Assembly (NCBI RefSeq): GCF_001509405.1
Contig: NZ_CP011502.1
Coordinates: 2,356,001 to 2,420,000 of the forward strand
DNA: 64,000 nucleotides
Direction: 5' to 3'
DNA from: Aeromicrobium erythreum
Lineage (GTDB): Bacteria > Actinomycetota > Actinomycetes > Propionibacteriales > Nocardioidaceae
The translations under genes and the position numbers were made by a program. Shown here one piece after another: positions 34,229-44,391 of the stretch. How positions within the stretch are numbered: the stretch's first letter is position 1; each line of letters opens with the position of its first letter. The notes below the pieces were generated by a model. That model did not search any database, had not been told where the DNA came from, and was given only the letters and a program-made list of their open reading frames with translations.

Positions 34229-34708
34229 TCAGGCTCGGCCGAACTCCCGATCGAGGCGCTCGAGCACGAAGTCGGGCACGAGACCGCTCACGTCGCCGCC
34301 GCCGCGTGCGACCTCCTTGACCAGGCTGGAGGCCAGGAAGGAGTACTCGGGGCTGGTCGGGACGAAGACGGTGTCGACGTCGGTGAGGCTGCCGTTCATC
34401 TGCGCCATCTGCAGCTCGTAGTCGAAGTCGGAGACCGCTCGCAGACCCTTCACGATCGCGCTGATCCCGTGCTCGGTGCAGAAGTTCACGAGCAGACCGC
34501 GGAACGACGCCACCGACACGTTCGGCAGGTCCTCGGTGGCCTGGGCGAGCAGGTCCATCCGCTCCTCGAGCGAGAAGAGGCTCTTCTTGCTCTCGTTCAC
34601 GAGGACCGCCACGACCACCTCGTCGAACAGCCGGGAGGCCCGGCGCACGATGTCGAGGTGACCGTTGGTCACGGGGTCGAAGGAGCCGGGGCACACGACG
34701 CGCGTCAC
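34229..34708 (-). CDS. coaD: Phosphopantetheine adenylyltransferase
   Basis: A 159-residue enzyme of the penultimate step of coenzyme A synthesis, joining ATP and 4'-phosphopantetheine. The nucleotidyltransferase signature GSFDPVTNGHLDI is at the N-terminus and SSSLVKEVA near the C-terminus. GTG at 34708. It lies 13 bases after rsmD on the same strand, the conserved rsmD-coaD order. Confidence 0.95.
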   Translation of the reverse strand: MTRVVCPGSFDPVTNGHLDIVRRASRLFDEVVVAVLVNESKKSLFSLEERMDLLAQATEDLPNVSVASFRGLLVNFCTEHGISAIVKGLRAVSDFDYELQMAQMNGSLTDVDTVFVPTSPEYSFLASSLVKEVARGGGDVSGLVPDFVLERLDREFGRA

Positions 34709-34721
34709 GGCGGCGACGCTA

Positions 34722-35276
34722 TCAGGACTCGTCGGAGCGGGCACCGAACCACACGGTGGTCTCGCCGTGGGCGCGGTCGCGGAACCCCTCGAACCCCGCT
34801 GGCCACGTGAACGGCGTGCGCGTGGACCGCTCGACGACGACCACGGCGTCGTCGGCGAGCGACGGGGCGAGGGCCGCGACCACGGCGGCGACGTCGTCGG
34901 TGGCCACCGCGTAGGGCGGGTCGAGCATCACCAGGTCGTAGGGGCCGGTGGCGGAGGCGGCGAAGGACGCGGCGCTCGTGCGGTGCACGGTGGCCTCGGC
35001 CCCCAGCTCGCGCGCGTTCTGCTGCGCCACCTGCGCGGCGCGCCGGTCGGACTCGACGAGGTCCGCCGACGCCGCCCCCCGCGAGAGCGCCTCCAGCGCC
35101 AGGGCCCCGGACCCGGCGTAGACGTCGAGCACGCGGACCCCGTCGAGGCCACCGAACAGCGACTGCAACGAGGAGAAGAGCGACTCCCTGACGCGGTCCG
35201 ACGTCGGGCGGGTGCCGTCACCCGGTGGCGTGCGCAGACGTCGACCGCCCCAGCGCCCGGCGATCACGCGGGTCAC
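34722..35276 (-). CDS. rsmD: 16S rRNA (guanine(966)-N2)-methyltransferase
   Basis: A 184-residue class I SAM methyltransferase. SAM motif LDVYAGSGALALEAL and catalytic DPPY (VMLDPPYAV). Starts [14 protein letters not shown], typical of RsmD. The GTG at 35276 overlaps the recG stop as GTGA. Confidence 0.93.
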   Translation of the reverse strand: MTRVIAGRWGGRRLRTPPGDGTRPTSDRVRESLFSSLQSLFGGLDGVRVLDVYAGSGALALEALSRGAASADLVESDRRAAQVAQQNARELGAEATVHRTSAASFAASATGPYDLVMLDPPYAVATDDVAAVVAALAPSLADDAVVVVERSTRTPFTWPAGFEGFRDRAHGETTVWFGARSDES

Positions 35277-37456
35277 GTGCGCTCCAGGTAGTCGGCCTGC
35301 TGCGACTGCTCGAGGCGCTCGACCGCGGCCCGCAGGTCGGGCGCGGTCGTCAGCTCCGGGTCGGCCTCGACGAACGCGGTAGCCGCCTCGCGGGCGTCGG
35401 CGATGACCTGTTCGTCCTTGACGACCGAGAGCAGCCGCAGGCTGCTGCGCACCCCCGACTGCGCCGCGCCCAGCACGTCGCCCTCGCGGCGCTGCTCGGC
35501 GTCGAGTCGCGACAGGGCGAACCCGTCGGACGTGGAGGCGACGGCGTCGAGACGCTCCCGCGACGGCGAGCCGTCCTCGGCGGAGGTGACCAGCAGGCAG
35601 AGCCCCGCGTGCCCGCCTCGGCCGACGCGACCGCGCAGCTGGTGCAGCTGGGACACGCCGAACCGCTCGGCGTCGACGACGACCATGACGGTGGCGTTGG
35701 GGACGTCGACGCCGACCTCGACGACGGTCGTCGCGACGAGCACGTCGATCTCGCCCCGCGCGAAGGCCGTCATCGTGGCATCCTTCTCGTCCGGGTGCTG
35801 GCGTCCGTGCAGCATCCCGAGCCGCAGCCCCGCGAGCGGCCCGGCCGCGAGCTCCTCGTGCAGGTCGACCAGCGACCGTGTGGGCGGGCCCTCGGGATCC
35901 GCCCTCTCCCCCGCCTCCTTGTCGCCATCGCCGATGCGCGAGACCACGACGTACGCCTGACGACCGTCGGCGACCTCCTCGCGCACCCGGTCCCACGCCC
36001 GCGCGAGCCAGTCGGGGCGTTCGGCGGCCGGGACGACGGTGGTCTGGATCGGCTGGCGACCGCCCGGCAGCTCGCTGAGCGTGGAGGTCTCGAGGTCGCC
36101 GAACACGGTCATGGCGATCGTGCGCGGGATCGGCGTGGCGGTCATGACCAGCACGTGCGGCTTGGTGTCGTAGCGGTCGACGAGCACGGCACGCTGCTCG
36201 ACGCCGAAGCGGTGCTGCTCGTCGACGACGAGCAGTCCGAGCTCGGCGAGCTGGACGGTCTCCTGCAGCACCGCGTGGGTGCCGACGACGATGCCCGCCG
36301 CGCCCGAGGCGGCGTCGAGCAGCGCCTCCTTGCGGGCCTTGGCGCCCATCGAGCCCGTCAGGAGCCGGACCCGGGTGCCCTCCGCGGCTCCCCCGAGCAT
36401 GCCGCCCTCGGCGAGCGCCCCCAGCATGGCCGTGATGCCGCGGTGGTGCTGTGCGGCCAGCACCTCGGTGGGCGCCAGCAGCACGGCCTGCGCGCCGTCG
36501 TCGACGACCTGGAGCATCGCCAGCAGCGCGACGACGGTCTTGCCCGAGCCGACCTCGCCCTGCAGCAGCCGGTGCATGGGGTGCTCGCGCGCGAGGTCGG
36601 CCTCGATCTCCGCGACCACCGCACGCTGCCCGTCGGTGAGCGTGAACGGCAGCTGCTGCTCGAAGGCGTCGCGCAGACCGCCCGAGCGCCGACGACGCGG
36701 CACCGCGGTCTGCCCGAGCGCCGCGTGCCGGCGCTGCGCGAACACCGTCTGCAGGACGAACGCCTCCTCGAAGCGGAAGCGGTCGCGGGCGGTGCGCCAC
36801 TGCTGGTCCGAGCGGGGACGGTGGATCATCTCGAACGCGACGTCGGCGGACGGGAGCCCCCGGTCGGCGCGGACGTCCTGCGGAAGCGGGTCCTCGACGT
36901 CGGCGACGGGCAGCACCGTCTCGACGGAGCGCTCGATGGCGAGCGACGGGATCTTCGCGCTCGCCCGGTAGATCGGGATGATGCCGCGCGCGATCCGGCC
37001 CTCCAGCGCGTCGGGGCCCTCGAGCGGCTCGTAGAGGGGGTGCGTCAGCTGGAGCCGGCCGTTGAACTGACCCACCTCGCCCGCGAACAGGCCGACCGTG
37101 CCGGGGGTCAGCTGGGCCTGGCGCCACGGCTGGGAGAAGAAGGTGAGCGTCAGCCGGGCGTTGCCGTCGGTGAGCGTCACCTCGGTGCGCGTCTTGCGAC
37201 CGCCGGGGCCGAACCGCTTGTTGACCGCCTCGACGACGCGCGCCATGACGGTGGCGTACTGCCCGACCTGCAACGACGCGAGGTCGGTCATCTCCCCCAG
37301 CGACACGTAGCGCCGTGGGTAGTGCCGCAGGAGGTCGTCGATGGTCTCCAGGCCGAGGGTCGCGAGCTTCTTGGCCGTCGCGTCGCCCACGACGGAGCGC
37401 AGCCGGCGCTCCGGCGGGTTCGTGGGACCCGGCGTCGCTGCGGGACTGGTGGTCAC
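35273..37456 (-). CDS. recG: ATP-dependent DNA helicase RecG
   Basis: A 727-residue branched-DNA helicase that rescues stalled forks and processes Holliday junctions. An N-terminal wedge OB-fold is present ([19 protein letters not shown]). Walker A is GEVGSGKT, the DEQH box is [13 protein letters not shown], and motif VI is [12 protein letters not shown] at 37456 ([11 protein letters not shown]). Operon with the FakA-like gene upstream and rsmD-coaD downstream. Confidence 0.95.
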   Translation of the reverse strand: MTTSPAATPGPTNPPERRLRSVVGDATAKKLATLGLETIDDLLRHYPRRYVSLGEMTDLASLQVGQYATVMARVVEAVNKRFGPGGRKTRTEVTLTDGNARLTLTFFSQPWRQAQLTPGTVGLFAGEVGQFNGRLQLTHPLYEPLEGPDALEGRIARGIIPIYRASAKIPSLAIERSVETVLPVADVEDPLPQDVRADRGLPSADVAFEMIHRPRSDQQWRTARDRFRFEEAFVLQTVFAQRRHAALGQTAVPRRRRSGGLRDAFEQQLPFTLTDGQRAVVAEIEADLAREHPMHRLLQGEVGSGKTVVALLAMLQVVDDGAQAVLLAPTEVLAAQHHRGITAMLGALAEGGMLGGAAEGTRVRLLTGSMGAKARKEALLDAASGAAGIVVGTHAVLQETVQLAELGLLVVDEQHRFGVEQRAVLVDRYDTKPHVLVMTATPIPRTIAMTVFGDLETSTLSELPGGRQPIQTTVVPAAERPDWLARAWDRVREEVADGRQAYVVVSRIGDGDKEAGERADPEGPPTRSLVDLHEELAAGPLAGLRLGMLHGRQHPDEKDATMTAFARGEIDVLVATTVVEVGVDVPNATVMVVVDAERFGVSQLHQLRGRVGRGGHAGLCLLVTSAEDGSPSRERLDAVASTSDGFALSRLDAEQRREGDVLGAAQSGVRSSLRLLSVVKDEQVIADAREAATAFVEADPELTTAPDLRAAVERLEQSQQADYLERT

Positions 37457-37466
37457 GATGGCATCC

Positions 37467-39062
37467 CTACTCGACCGCCACGAACAGCGGGTAGTTCTCC
37501 TGGCCGCCCTCGTACACGACGACGTCGACGTCGACGCGCTCCTCGCGCAGCCGGCGCGACAGCGTCTGCGCGACCGTGTGGTCGGCACCGTCGCCGACGA
37601 CGAGGGTGACGAGCTCCGCGGTGGGCGAGAGCAGCCGGTCGAGCACCGCGTCGGCCACCTCGGCGACGTCGGAGCCGACGACCGCGAAGTCGCCCGACAC
37701 GACGCCGAGCACGTCGCCGGCCTCGCAGGGTCCGGCCATGGTGATGCCCGGCTCGACCGCGACCGTGACGGCGCCGTGCTGCGTGTGCGCCGCCGCGCTC
37801 GACATGGCGACGACGTCCTCGTCGAAGTCGCGGCCGGGGTCGTGGACGGCCAGCGCCGCGAGCCCCTGCACCTGTGCGTGGGTGGGGATGACCGCGACGC
37901 GGACACCGTCGGCCCTGACCTGCTTGGCGGCAGCGTCGAACAGGCCGACGTAGCGCTGGTTGTTCGGCAGCACCACGACCTCCTCGGCGTCGAGGCCGCG
38001 CAGGGTCTCGAGCATCGTGGCGACGTCGACCGGGCGCTCGCGCGTGAACTCGAGCACGTGGGCACCGGCCTCGCGGCAGAGGTCGGCCAGCCCCGCGCCC
38101 GTGGCCGCGACGACCACGGCCCGGCCCGACCGCTGCCGACCCTGCTGCCGCGCGACCTGGTCGGCGAAGTGCGTGACCGCGATGCGGTAGGGGCGGCCGG
38201 CCTGCAGGCCCGCCTCGATGGCGGCACCGACGTCGTCGACGTGGACGTGGACGTTCCAGAGCCGGTCGCCGCCGACGACCACCAGCGAGTCGCCCAACGC
38301 GTCGAGCGTGTGCCGCAGCGCCGGGATCTCGCTCTCCTCGGCGTCGAGGAGGTACATGACCTCGTACGCCGGACCGCCCTCGACGAAGTCGTCGCCCGAC
38401 GCGGCCAGCGGCGTGGGCACGTGCTGGGCGGCCGGCGTGGGCGCCCGGCCCGTGAGCGCGCGCTCCGTGGCGTCGAGCACCACCACGAGCGCGCGACCCC
38501 CGGCGTCGACGACGCCGGCCTCTGCGAGCCGCGCGAGCTGCTCGGGGGTGCGCTCCAGGGCCACGCGCGCCGACGCGGCCGCCAGGGCGAAGACGTCGCG
38601 CGCCTCGGCACCGGACTCGACGGCGTCCTGCGCTCCGTCGGCGGCGGCCCGCGCGACGGACAGGATCGTGCCCTCCACGGGTCGGCCCACGGCGGCATGC
38701 GCGGCGTCGGAGGCGGCGCGGAACGCGTGCGCGACGTCGTCGGCGCGGACCTCGGCGCCGAGGTCGAGGTCGCCGAAGACCGCCCGGACGAGCTGGGACA
38801 GGATCACGCCGCTGTTGCCCTTGGCGCCCATGAGCAGGCCGTCGGTGTGCGCCTTCACCAGGTCGGGCAGCACGACGTCGTCGGGCAGCGCCGCGACGGC
38901 GTCGGCACCCGCGACGAAGGTCAGGTAGGCGTTCGTGCCGGTGTCGCCGTCGGGCACGGGGAACACGTTGAGGGCGTCGATCTCAGCCCGTGCCGTGGAC
39001 AGCGCCTGCACGCAGAGCTGCGTCCACGCGCGGAAGGCGTCGGCTCGCAGGCGCAGGACCAT
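37467..39062 (-). CDS. DAK2/DegV-domain fatty acid kinase FakA-like protein
   Basis: A 531-residue protein. The N-terminal DAK2 domain (about 1-190) has the ATP/Mg motif [13 protein letters not shown] and [17 protein letters not shown]1-like/DUF1949-type C-terminal half follows. Homologues such as FakA phosphorylate fatty acids delivered by a DegV-type FakB. No FakB gene is in the window. The gene precedes recG, as in many Gram-positives. Confidence 0.9.
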   Translation of the reverse strand: MVLRLRADAFRAWTQLCVQALSTARAEIDALNVFPVPDGDTGTNAYLTFVAGADAVAALPDDVVLPDLVKAHTDGLLMGAKGNSGVILSQLVRAVFGDLDLGAEVRADDVAHAFRAASDAAHAAVGRPVEGTILSVARAAADGAQDAVESGAEARDVFALAAASARVALERTPEQLARLAEAGVVDAGGRALVVVLDATERALTGRAPTPAAQHVPTPLAASGDDFVEGGPAYEVMYLLDAEESEIPALRHTLDALGDSLVVVGGDRLWNVHVHVDDVGAAIEAGLQAGRPYRIAVTHFADQVARQQGRQRSGRAVVVAATGAGLADLCREAGAHVLEFTRERPVDVATMLETLRGLDAEEVVVLPNNQRYVGLFDAAAKQVRADGVRVAVIPTHAQVQGLAALAVHDPGRDFDEDVVAMSSAAAHTQHGAVTVAVEPGITMAGPCEAGDVLGVVSGDFAVVGSDVAEVADAVLDRLLSPTAELVTLVVGDGADHTVAQTLSRRLREERVDVDVVVYEGGQENYPLFVAVE

Positions 39063-39114
39063 GGGGGCAGGTTAGCGTGGGCCACCGACGTGGCGCCGGG
39101 CACCGCGAGGGCGA

Positions 39115-39145
39115 TTGGCCCCGCCGCCGGGGCATCGGCTATCCT
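39115..39145 (+). promoter_or_regulatory. SigA-type promoter for rpmB
   Basis: TTGGCC at 39115-39120 and TATCCT at 39140-39145, separated by 19 bases, about 85 bases upstream of the rpmB start in the divergent fakA-like/rpmB region. Confidence 0.55.
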
Positions 39146-39230
39146 TACGTGGTTGCCCGTTCACCGGGCACACCTTTCGTACGTTCGTCGTCCGACGAAC
39201 CCCGTTCTCGAGCTTGCAGGAGTGGTCGCT

Positions 39231-39416
39231 GTGGCAGCGGTCTGTGACGTGTGCACCAAGGGACCCGGCTTCGGCCACAACGTGTCCCACTCGCACCGAC
39301 GCACGAAGCGTCGTTTCGACCCCAACATCCAGCGCGTGCGCGCCGTCGTCGACGGCACGCCCAAGCGCCTCAACGTCTGCACGTCGTGCCTCAAGGCCGG
39401 CAAGGTCAGCCGCTGA
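39231..39416 (+). CDS. rpmB: 50S ribosomal protein L28
   Basis: A 61-residue ribosomal protein starting [20 protein letters not shown] with the diagnostic [17 protein letters not shown] block and a second cysteine pair in VCTSC. It retains all four cysteines, so it is the zinc-binding (C+) form. GTG at 39231 with AGGAG upstream. The stop overlaps the CTG start of the amidase gene. Confidence 0.97.
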   Translation: MAAVCDVCTKGPGFGHNVSHSHRRTKRRFDPNIQRVRAVVDGTPKRLNVCTSCLKAGKVSR

Positions 39417-40840
39417 GGCAGGTCCACGCCTTCGGCGACGACGCGCTCGGTGAGCTCGACGCCGTCGCCCTGGCAGCCGCGATCCGTCGCGGCGACATCA
39501 GCGCGGTCGACGCTGCTCAGGCAGCCGTCGACCGCGCTGCGTGCGTGGAGCCGCACCTCGACGCGATCGTCGTCGACGACGTCGAGCGTGCGCTGAGGCT
39601 GGCCGCAGGTCCGCTCACCGGCCGCCTCGCCGGGGTTCCCACGTACGTCAAGGACAACACCGACGTCGCGGGCCTGGCGACCCGTCAGGGATCGCGGGCC
39701 ATGCCCGACGTCCCCGCCGCGGCCGACGCGCCGTTCACGACCCAGCTGCGCGCGGCCGGGCTCGTGCCGCTGGGCAAGTCGTCGTTGCCGGAGTTCGGCT
39801 GGAGCGCCAGCACCGAGTTCGACGAGTGGGACCCCACGCGGAACCCCTGGGACACCGCGTTCTCCAGCGGTGCGTCGTCGGGCGGTGCCGCCGCGCTCGT
39901 GGCGTCGGGCGTCGTGCCGATCGCGCACGCCAACGACGGCGGCGGGTCGATCCGCATCCCCGCCGCGGCCTGCGGGCTCGTCGGACTGAAGCCCACGCGA
40001 GGTCGGCTCGCGCCCGACGTGCACGCGGCGCAGCTGCCGGTCGACGTCGTCTGCAACGGCGTCCTCACCCGGACCGTCCGCGACACCGCCCACTTCCTGG
40101 CCGCGGCCGAGGCGCACCGCACGGCCCCCGGTCTGCCGCCGGTGGGTCTCGTGGAGGGGCCGTCGGCGCGGCGGCTGCGCGTCGGGCTCGTCCTCGACTC
40201 GCTCACCGACACCCCCACCGACGCCGACACGCGCGCCGCCGTGCTCGCCACCGCCGAGCTGCTGACGTCGCTCGGGCACGACGTCGTCGAGGTGCCACTG
40301 CCCGCCGACGACACGTTCGTCGACGCGTTCACGCACTACTGGGCCATGCTCGCGTTCTCGACCCAGCACTTCGGTCGGCGCGTGATGCACCCGCAGTTCG
40401 ACAAGACCGCGACCGACCCGCTCACCCGGTTCCTCGCCGCGCGGTTCGCGCGGTCGTTCTGGCGGCTGCCCCGCACCATCCGTGCGCTCAGGCGCTCCGA
40501 GCACGTGGTGCGCGCGCACTTCGCCGAGCACCGGCTCGACGCTGCCCTCTCCCCCACCGTCGCGCACACGACGCCGCGTCTCGGTCACCTCTCGCCGAAC
40601 CAGCCGTTCCCGGAGATGTTCGACCGTCTCGTCCGCTACGCCGCGTTCACGCCGTTGAACAACGCCACCGGGACGCCCGCCGTGTCGCTGCCGCTCGGCC
40701 GCACCGGCGACGGACTGCCGATCGGCGTGCAGCTGCAGGCCCTGCACGGCCAGGAGCGTCTGCTGCTGGAGCTGTCGTACGAGCTGGAGGCCGCGCGGCC
40801 GTTCCCGCGCATCCAGGACGGCGTCGCACCGCTTTCGTAG
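39413..40840 (+). CDS. Amidase-signature family protein, CTG start
   Basis: A 475-residue amidase-signature hydrolase. The catalytic triad is visible as K in [10 protein letters not shown], a serine in [17 protein letters not shown], and the nucleophile serine in [11 protein letters not shown]. The first ATG/GTG/TTG in frame (GTG 39547) would delete the conserved N-terminal helix [20 protein letters not shown]. The frame is therefore best opened at CTG 39413, which overlaps the rpmB stop as CTGA and has AAGG upstream. The substrate is unknown. Translationally coupled to a ribosomal protein gene. Confidence 0.85.
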   Translation: MRQVHAFGDDALGELDAVALAAAIRRGDISAVDAAQAAVDRAACVEPHLDAIVVDDVERALRLAAGPLTGRLAGVPTYVKDNTDVAGLATRQGSRAMPDVPAAADAPFTTQLRAAGLVPLGKSSLPEFGWSASTEFDEWDPTRNPWDTAFSSGASSGGAAALVASGVVPIAHANDGGGSIRIPAAACGLVGLKPTRGRLAPDVHAAQLPVDVVCNGVLTRTVRDTAHFLAAAEAHRTAPGLPPVGLVEGPSARRLRVGLVLDSLTDTPTDADTRAAVLATAELLTSLGHDVVEVPLPADDTFVDAFTHYWAMLAFSTQHFGRRVMHPQFDKTATDPLTRFLAARFARSFWRLPRTIRALRRSEHVVRAHFAEHRLDAALSPTVAHTTPRLGHLSPNQPFPEMFDRLVRYAAFTPLNNATGTPAVSLPLGRTGDGLPIGVQLQALHGQERLLLELSYELEAARPFPRIQDGVAPLS

Positions 40841-40877
40841 CCGAGCGGTGAGGCGGCACGGCGCGTCGGGGCGCGGG

Positions 40878-41855
40878 TCAGCGCCAGTGACGCCAGCCCG
40901 GCTCGCCCTCCCACGTCGCGCCGTCGACCAGCACTGCCGGCCTGGCGCCCTCGGGCACGTCGCGCACCTCGCCGACGACCGTCCAGCCGTCGGGCAGCAC
41001 CGTGGGCGCGCTGAACGTCGCGGCAAGCGCGTAGTCCTCGCCACCGGTCAGGACGAGCGAGAGCGGGTCGAGGCCGAGCGCCTCACCGACGGTCAGGAGC
41101 GGGGCGTCGATCGTCAGCGCCGACGTGCGGAGGTCGACGACGACGCCGCTGGCGCGTGCCACGTGGCCGAGGTCGGCCAGCAGGCCGTCGCTCACGTCGA
41201 TCATGGCCGTCGCGCCCGCGTCGGCCGCTGCTCGGCCGGCCCAGTACGGGGGCGTCGGCACGCGGTGCGCGTCGACCACCGCCTTCGGGGAGCGGAAGCC
41301 GCGGCCCAGGGTCGCGAGACCGGCCGCGGACCAGCCGAGGCGTCCGGCCACCGCCACCACGTCGCCGGGCAGCGCGCCGGAGCGTCGGACCGGACGCGGC
41401 GCGTCGCCCATGACCGTCACGGCCACGACGACCACGTCGCTGGCCGTCATGTCGCCGCCGACGACGTGCGCGCCGACCACGGCCGCCTCCTGCTCGAAGC
41501 CCTTCGCGAGCTCCACGACCCATGCCGACGGCGTGTCGGCGGGGACGCCGAGCCCGACGGTGAGCGCGGTGGCCACGCCGCCCATCGCGTTCACGTCGGA
41601 CAGGTTCGCCGCGGCGGCCTTCCGCCCGATCTCCAGGGCCGTCGACCAGTCGCGTCGGAAGTGCCGACCCTCCACGAGCAGGTCGGTGGAGACGACGAAC
41701 GTGCCGTCGGCGGTGCGGACGTGGGCGGCGTCGTCGCCGGGCCCGATGAGCACCCGGTCGGACGTGCCACCGGCCTCCGTGACCCGGTCGATCAGGCCGA
41801 ACTCGCCGACGTCGGACACCGTCCCGGGCCCCGGGCCCTGCTGCTGCGCTGGCAC
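40878..41855 (-). CDS. thiL: Thiamine-monophosphate kinase
   Basis: A 325-residue kinase making thiamine diphosphate, the AceE cofactor. PurM-like fold with GPGDDAAHV, DLLVEGRHF and the metal site in NLSDVNAMGG, plus MIDVSDGLLADL. A start at GTG 41819 (SDVGEFGLID) is closer to the family norm than GTG 41855; both are listed as possible. Confidence 0.93.
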   Translation of the reverse strand: MPAQQQGPGPGTVSDVGEFGLIDRVTEAGGTSDRVLIGPGDDAAHVRTADGTFVVSTDLLVEGRHFRRDWSTALEIGRKAAAANLSDVNAMGGVATALTVGLGVPADTPSAWVVELAKGFEQEAAVVGAHVVGGDMTASDVVVVAVTVMGDAPRPVRRSGALPGDVVAVAGRLGWSAAGLATLGRGFRSPKAVVDAHRVPTPPYWAGRAAADAGATAMIDVSDGLLADLGHVARASGVVVDLRTSALTIDAPLLTVGEALGLDPLSLVLTGGEDYALAATFSAPTVLPDGWTVVGEVRDVPEGARPAVLVDGATWEGEPGWRHWR

Positions 41856-41935
41856 CCGTCCATTGTGGACCAGCCGGACGCCGGGACACCGGCGTGGTCG
41901 GCTATGGTGTCGAGGTTCCCGAGCAGGAGGTCCTC

Positions 41936-42172
41936 ATGACGGTCCACGCCTACATCCTCGTCCAGACCGAGGTCGGCAAGGCCGCCCAGGTCGCGCAGGA
42001 GATCGCTGCGATCCCCGGCGTCACCGTGTCCGAGGACGTCACCGGCCCGTACGACGTGATCGTCCGTGCGGAAGGTCCGTCGATGGACCAGCTCGGCACG
42101 CTCGTCGTCCAGAGCGTGCAGAAGGTCGCCGGCATCACCCGCACGCTGACGTGCCCCGTCGTCAAGATCTGA
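41936..42172 (+). CDS. Lrp/AsnC ligand-binding-domain protein
   Basis: A 78-residue stand-alone RAM (AsnC effector-binding) domain: MTVHAYILVQTEVGKA, EDVTGPYDVIVRAEG, GITRTLTCPVVKI. It lacks a DNA-binding HTH, so it probably senses an amino acid or modulates a partner protein. ATG at 41936 with AGGAGG upstream. It overlaps or abuts the DUF3515 lipoprotein gene. Confidence 0.88.
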   Translation: MTVHAYILVQTEVGKAAQVAQEIAAIPGVTVSEDVTGPYDVIVRAEGPSMDQLGTLVVQSVQKVAGITRTLTCPVVKI

Positions 42173-42627
42173 CCCGTCGCGCCGGCCTGCTGGCCGCCGC
42201 CCTCGTCGTGGTCCCGCTCAGCGCCTGCGGGAGCGGTGTGCTCGTCGACGCCTACCCGACCGAGCCGGGCACCGACGTCGACTGCCAGGCACTCCTCGCC
42301 GACCTCCCCGCGTCGGTCGGCGGCCTCGACAAGCGGGGCCTGGACCAGGACGTGCCCGCCGCCGCCTGGGGCGACCCGCCCGTCGTGCTGCGCTGCGGCG
42401 TCGCCACGCCCGACGCCTTCGGTCCCACATCTCAATGCGCACCTTTCCGCGACGTGGATTGGTTCGCCGAGACGACCGCCGACGGCTACCGCTTCACCAC
42501 CGTCTACCGTCGCGTCAACGTCGAGGTCGACGTCCCCGCCGTGCACGACCCCGCCTCCGACGTCCTCATCGACCTCGCCGCCAGCATCGAGAAGCACGTC
42601 CCCGCCGAGCGGCGCTGCCAGGGCTGA
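42151..42627 (+). CDS. DUF3515 family lipoprotein
   Basis: A 158-residue secreted protein. The signal peptide MPRRQDLTRRAGLLAAALVV ends in lipobox LSAC, and the mature region carries the DUF3515 pattern (DVDCQALLADLP, VLRCGVATP, WFAETTADGYRF). Function unknown; conserved in actinobacteria next to thiL and the AsnC-like gene. GTG at 42151 overlaps the previous gene by 22 bases. A CTG at 42169 that overlaps its stop as CTGA is an alternative start. Confidence 0.85.
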   Translation: MPRRQDLTRRAGLLAAALVVVPLSACGSGVLVDAYPTEPGTDVDCQALLADLPASVGGLDKRGLDQDVPAAAWGDPPVVLRCGVATPDAFGPTSQCAPFRDVDWFAETTADGYRFTTVYRRVNVEVDVPAVHDPASDVLIDLAASIEKHVPAERRCQG

Positions 42628-43175
42628 CGTCGTAGCGGCTCGGCTTCGAGTCGTCCTGCGGCTGCGTCGGTGCGGCTTCGAGTCGACCTGCGCTCCGAAA
42701 GCGCCTCGACCGGGCGGGTGGCGACCGCGCTGGTCTGGGCTCTCGGGCTGTGGGCCGCATCGGGCGCAAGATTCTGCGTTCCCGCCCGCTGAGCGGTAGC
42801 TGTGCCACCGAATCGCCGTTGGCGGTGGATCTGCCACCCTTCTCAGCGCTCGACAGGTGGCAGGCCTACCGCTGAGCGGGGCATGGGTGGGCAGGATTCT
42901 TCCTTCGTGCGCTGAAGGTCGAACGATTCTGCGTTGGTGACGGGATGCCGTAGGGAACGCAGAAGCCTTGGAGTTCCACGCACGAACGCAGAATCTTGCG
43001 TCCACCCCGAGCCCAACCCGCAGCCCGAGACCCCAGACCACCGCCCCGCCCAGCCGCCCGGTCGAGGCCCTTTCGGAGACCACAGCCAGCGCCAGCCGAG
43101 GCAGCGCACCAGCGCGACCAGACCCCCGCAGGCAGCGCACCAGCAAGGTCACGACCCCCGCGCCGGCGCACCCGC
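42628..43175. repeat. Non-coding inverted-repeat element, copy A
   Basis: About 550 bases between DUF3515 and ddl with no gene. Two arms of about 60 bases (42693-42754 and 43018-43078) are inverted copies of each other, starting CTCCGAAAG and ending CTTTCGGAG. The interior holds further inverted pairs: CGGTGGATCTGCCACC with a decayed partner at about 42859-42875, and CGTTC/GAACGCAGAAT blocks. The same element, in the opposite orientation, is at 57165-57848. No transposase is encoded. Confidence 0.75.
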
Positions 43176-43201
43176 AGGTCAAGGACGAGAACGAGCCCCC
43201 G

Positions 43202-44275
43202 TCAGCGCAGCCCGGGCGAGCGGTGGAGGGCGAGCTGGAGGAGGCGGTCGACGAGCTCGGCGTAGCCGATGCCGGTGGCCTCCCAGAGGACGGGGAACAT
43301 CGACGTCGACGTGAAGCCGGGCATCGTGTTGATCTCGTTGATGACGAGGCCGTCGGGGGCGGAGTCGGTGGCGAAGAAGTCGACGCGGGCCAGGCCCTCG
43401 CCGCCGATGGCCGTGAAGGCCTTCACGGCGTAGTCGCGGATGCGGGCGGCGAAGACGTCGGAGATGTCGGCGGGCACCAGGTTGGCGCTCGTGCCGTCGA
43501 GGTACTTGGCCTCGAAGTCGTAGAAGTCGTGCGTGGTGTCGTCGTTGCGGACCTCGCCGACGACGCTCGCGAGGGGCGTGCCGTCGGGCTGCTGGATGAC
43601 GCCGACCTCGAGCTCGCGCTTGTTGACCGCGGCGGCCTCGACGATCACCTTGGGGTCGTGCTTGCGGGCGGCCTCGACCGCCTCGACGAGGAACCCGGCG
43701 TCGTCGACCTTGGTGACGCCCGAGCTCGACCCGGCCCGGGCCGGCTTGACGAACACGGGCAGTCCGAGTGCGCCGACGCGGGCGAGCACCTTGTCGCGCT
43801 CGGTGTCCCACTGGGCGGGCAGGATCGTCACGTACGGGATCTGCGGCAGGCCGGCGGCCGCGAACACCGTCTTGGTGAACGGCTTGTCCATGCCGACCGC
43901 GCTGGCCAGCACCCCGGCCCCCACGTAGCGGACGCCCGCGACCTCGAGCAGACCCTGCACCGTGCCGTCCTCGCCCCACGGCCCGTGCAGCAGCGGCAGC
44001 ACGACGTCGACGTCGCGCAGCTCCTCCCACGCGAACGGCTCGCCGTCGACGGCCACCTCGGGCAGTCCGCTCGCCGGCACCGGGGCGGAGAGGTCGTCGC
44101 GCACCCAGCGACCGTCGGGCGTGATGCCCACGGTGAGGACGTCGTAGCGCTCGCGGTCCACGACCGCGACGACGTTGCGTGCGGTGAGGCAGGAGACCCC
44201 GTGCTCACTGGAACGCCCGCCGAACAGGACGACGACCCGGGGACGGGCGGGCACGGTGCTGGAGGTCTCGTTCAT
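43202..44275 (-). CDS. ddl: D-alanine--D-alanine ligase
   Basis: A 357-residue ATP-grasp enzyme supplying D-Ala-D-Ala for peptidoglycan. Conserved blocks: LFGGRSSEHGVSC, PLLHGPWGEDG, FVKPARAGSSSGV, and the metal site VINEINTMPGFTSTSMFP. The VanA/B-type residue changes are not apparent, so the product should be D-Ala-D-Ala. Convergent with the repeat element. Confidence 0.95.
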   Translation of the reverse strand: MNETSSTVPARPRVVVLFGGRSSEHGVSCLTARNVVAVVDRERYDVLTVGITPDGRWVRDDLSAPVPASGLPEVAVDGEPFAWEELRDVDVVLPLLHGPWGEDGTVQGLLEVAGVRYVGAGVLASAVGMDKPFTKTVFAAAGLPQIPYVTILPAQWDTERDKVLARVGALGLPVFVKPARAGSSSGVTKVDDAGFLVEAVEAARKHDPKVIVEAAAVNKRELEVGVIQQPDGTPLASVVGEVRNDDTTHDFYDFEAKYLDGTSANLVPADISDVFAARIRDYAVKAFTAIGGEGLARVDFFATDSAPDGLVINEINTMPGFTSTSMFPVLWEATGIGYAELVDRLLQLALHRSPGLR

Positions 44276-44391
44276 CGCCCGTCAGCCTAGCCCGCGTCGG
44301 CGACGTGCCGCGGGAGCCTATGGAACATGTCACGGCGGAAGAGGCCCTCGGCCCCTGGGCTGTGTCGGCGGCGGCCTGCACAATGGAGGTC

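Noticed and set aside
42640-43170. Small genes in the copy A element
   Set aside because: Frames on all strands are broken or compositionally shadow-like and are not shared with copy B.
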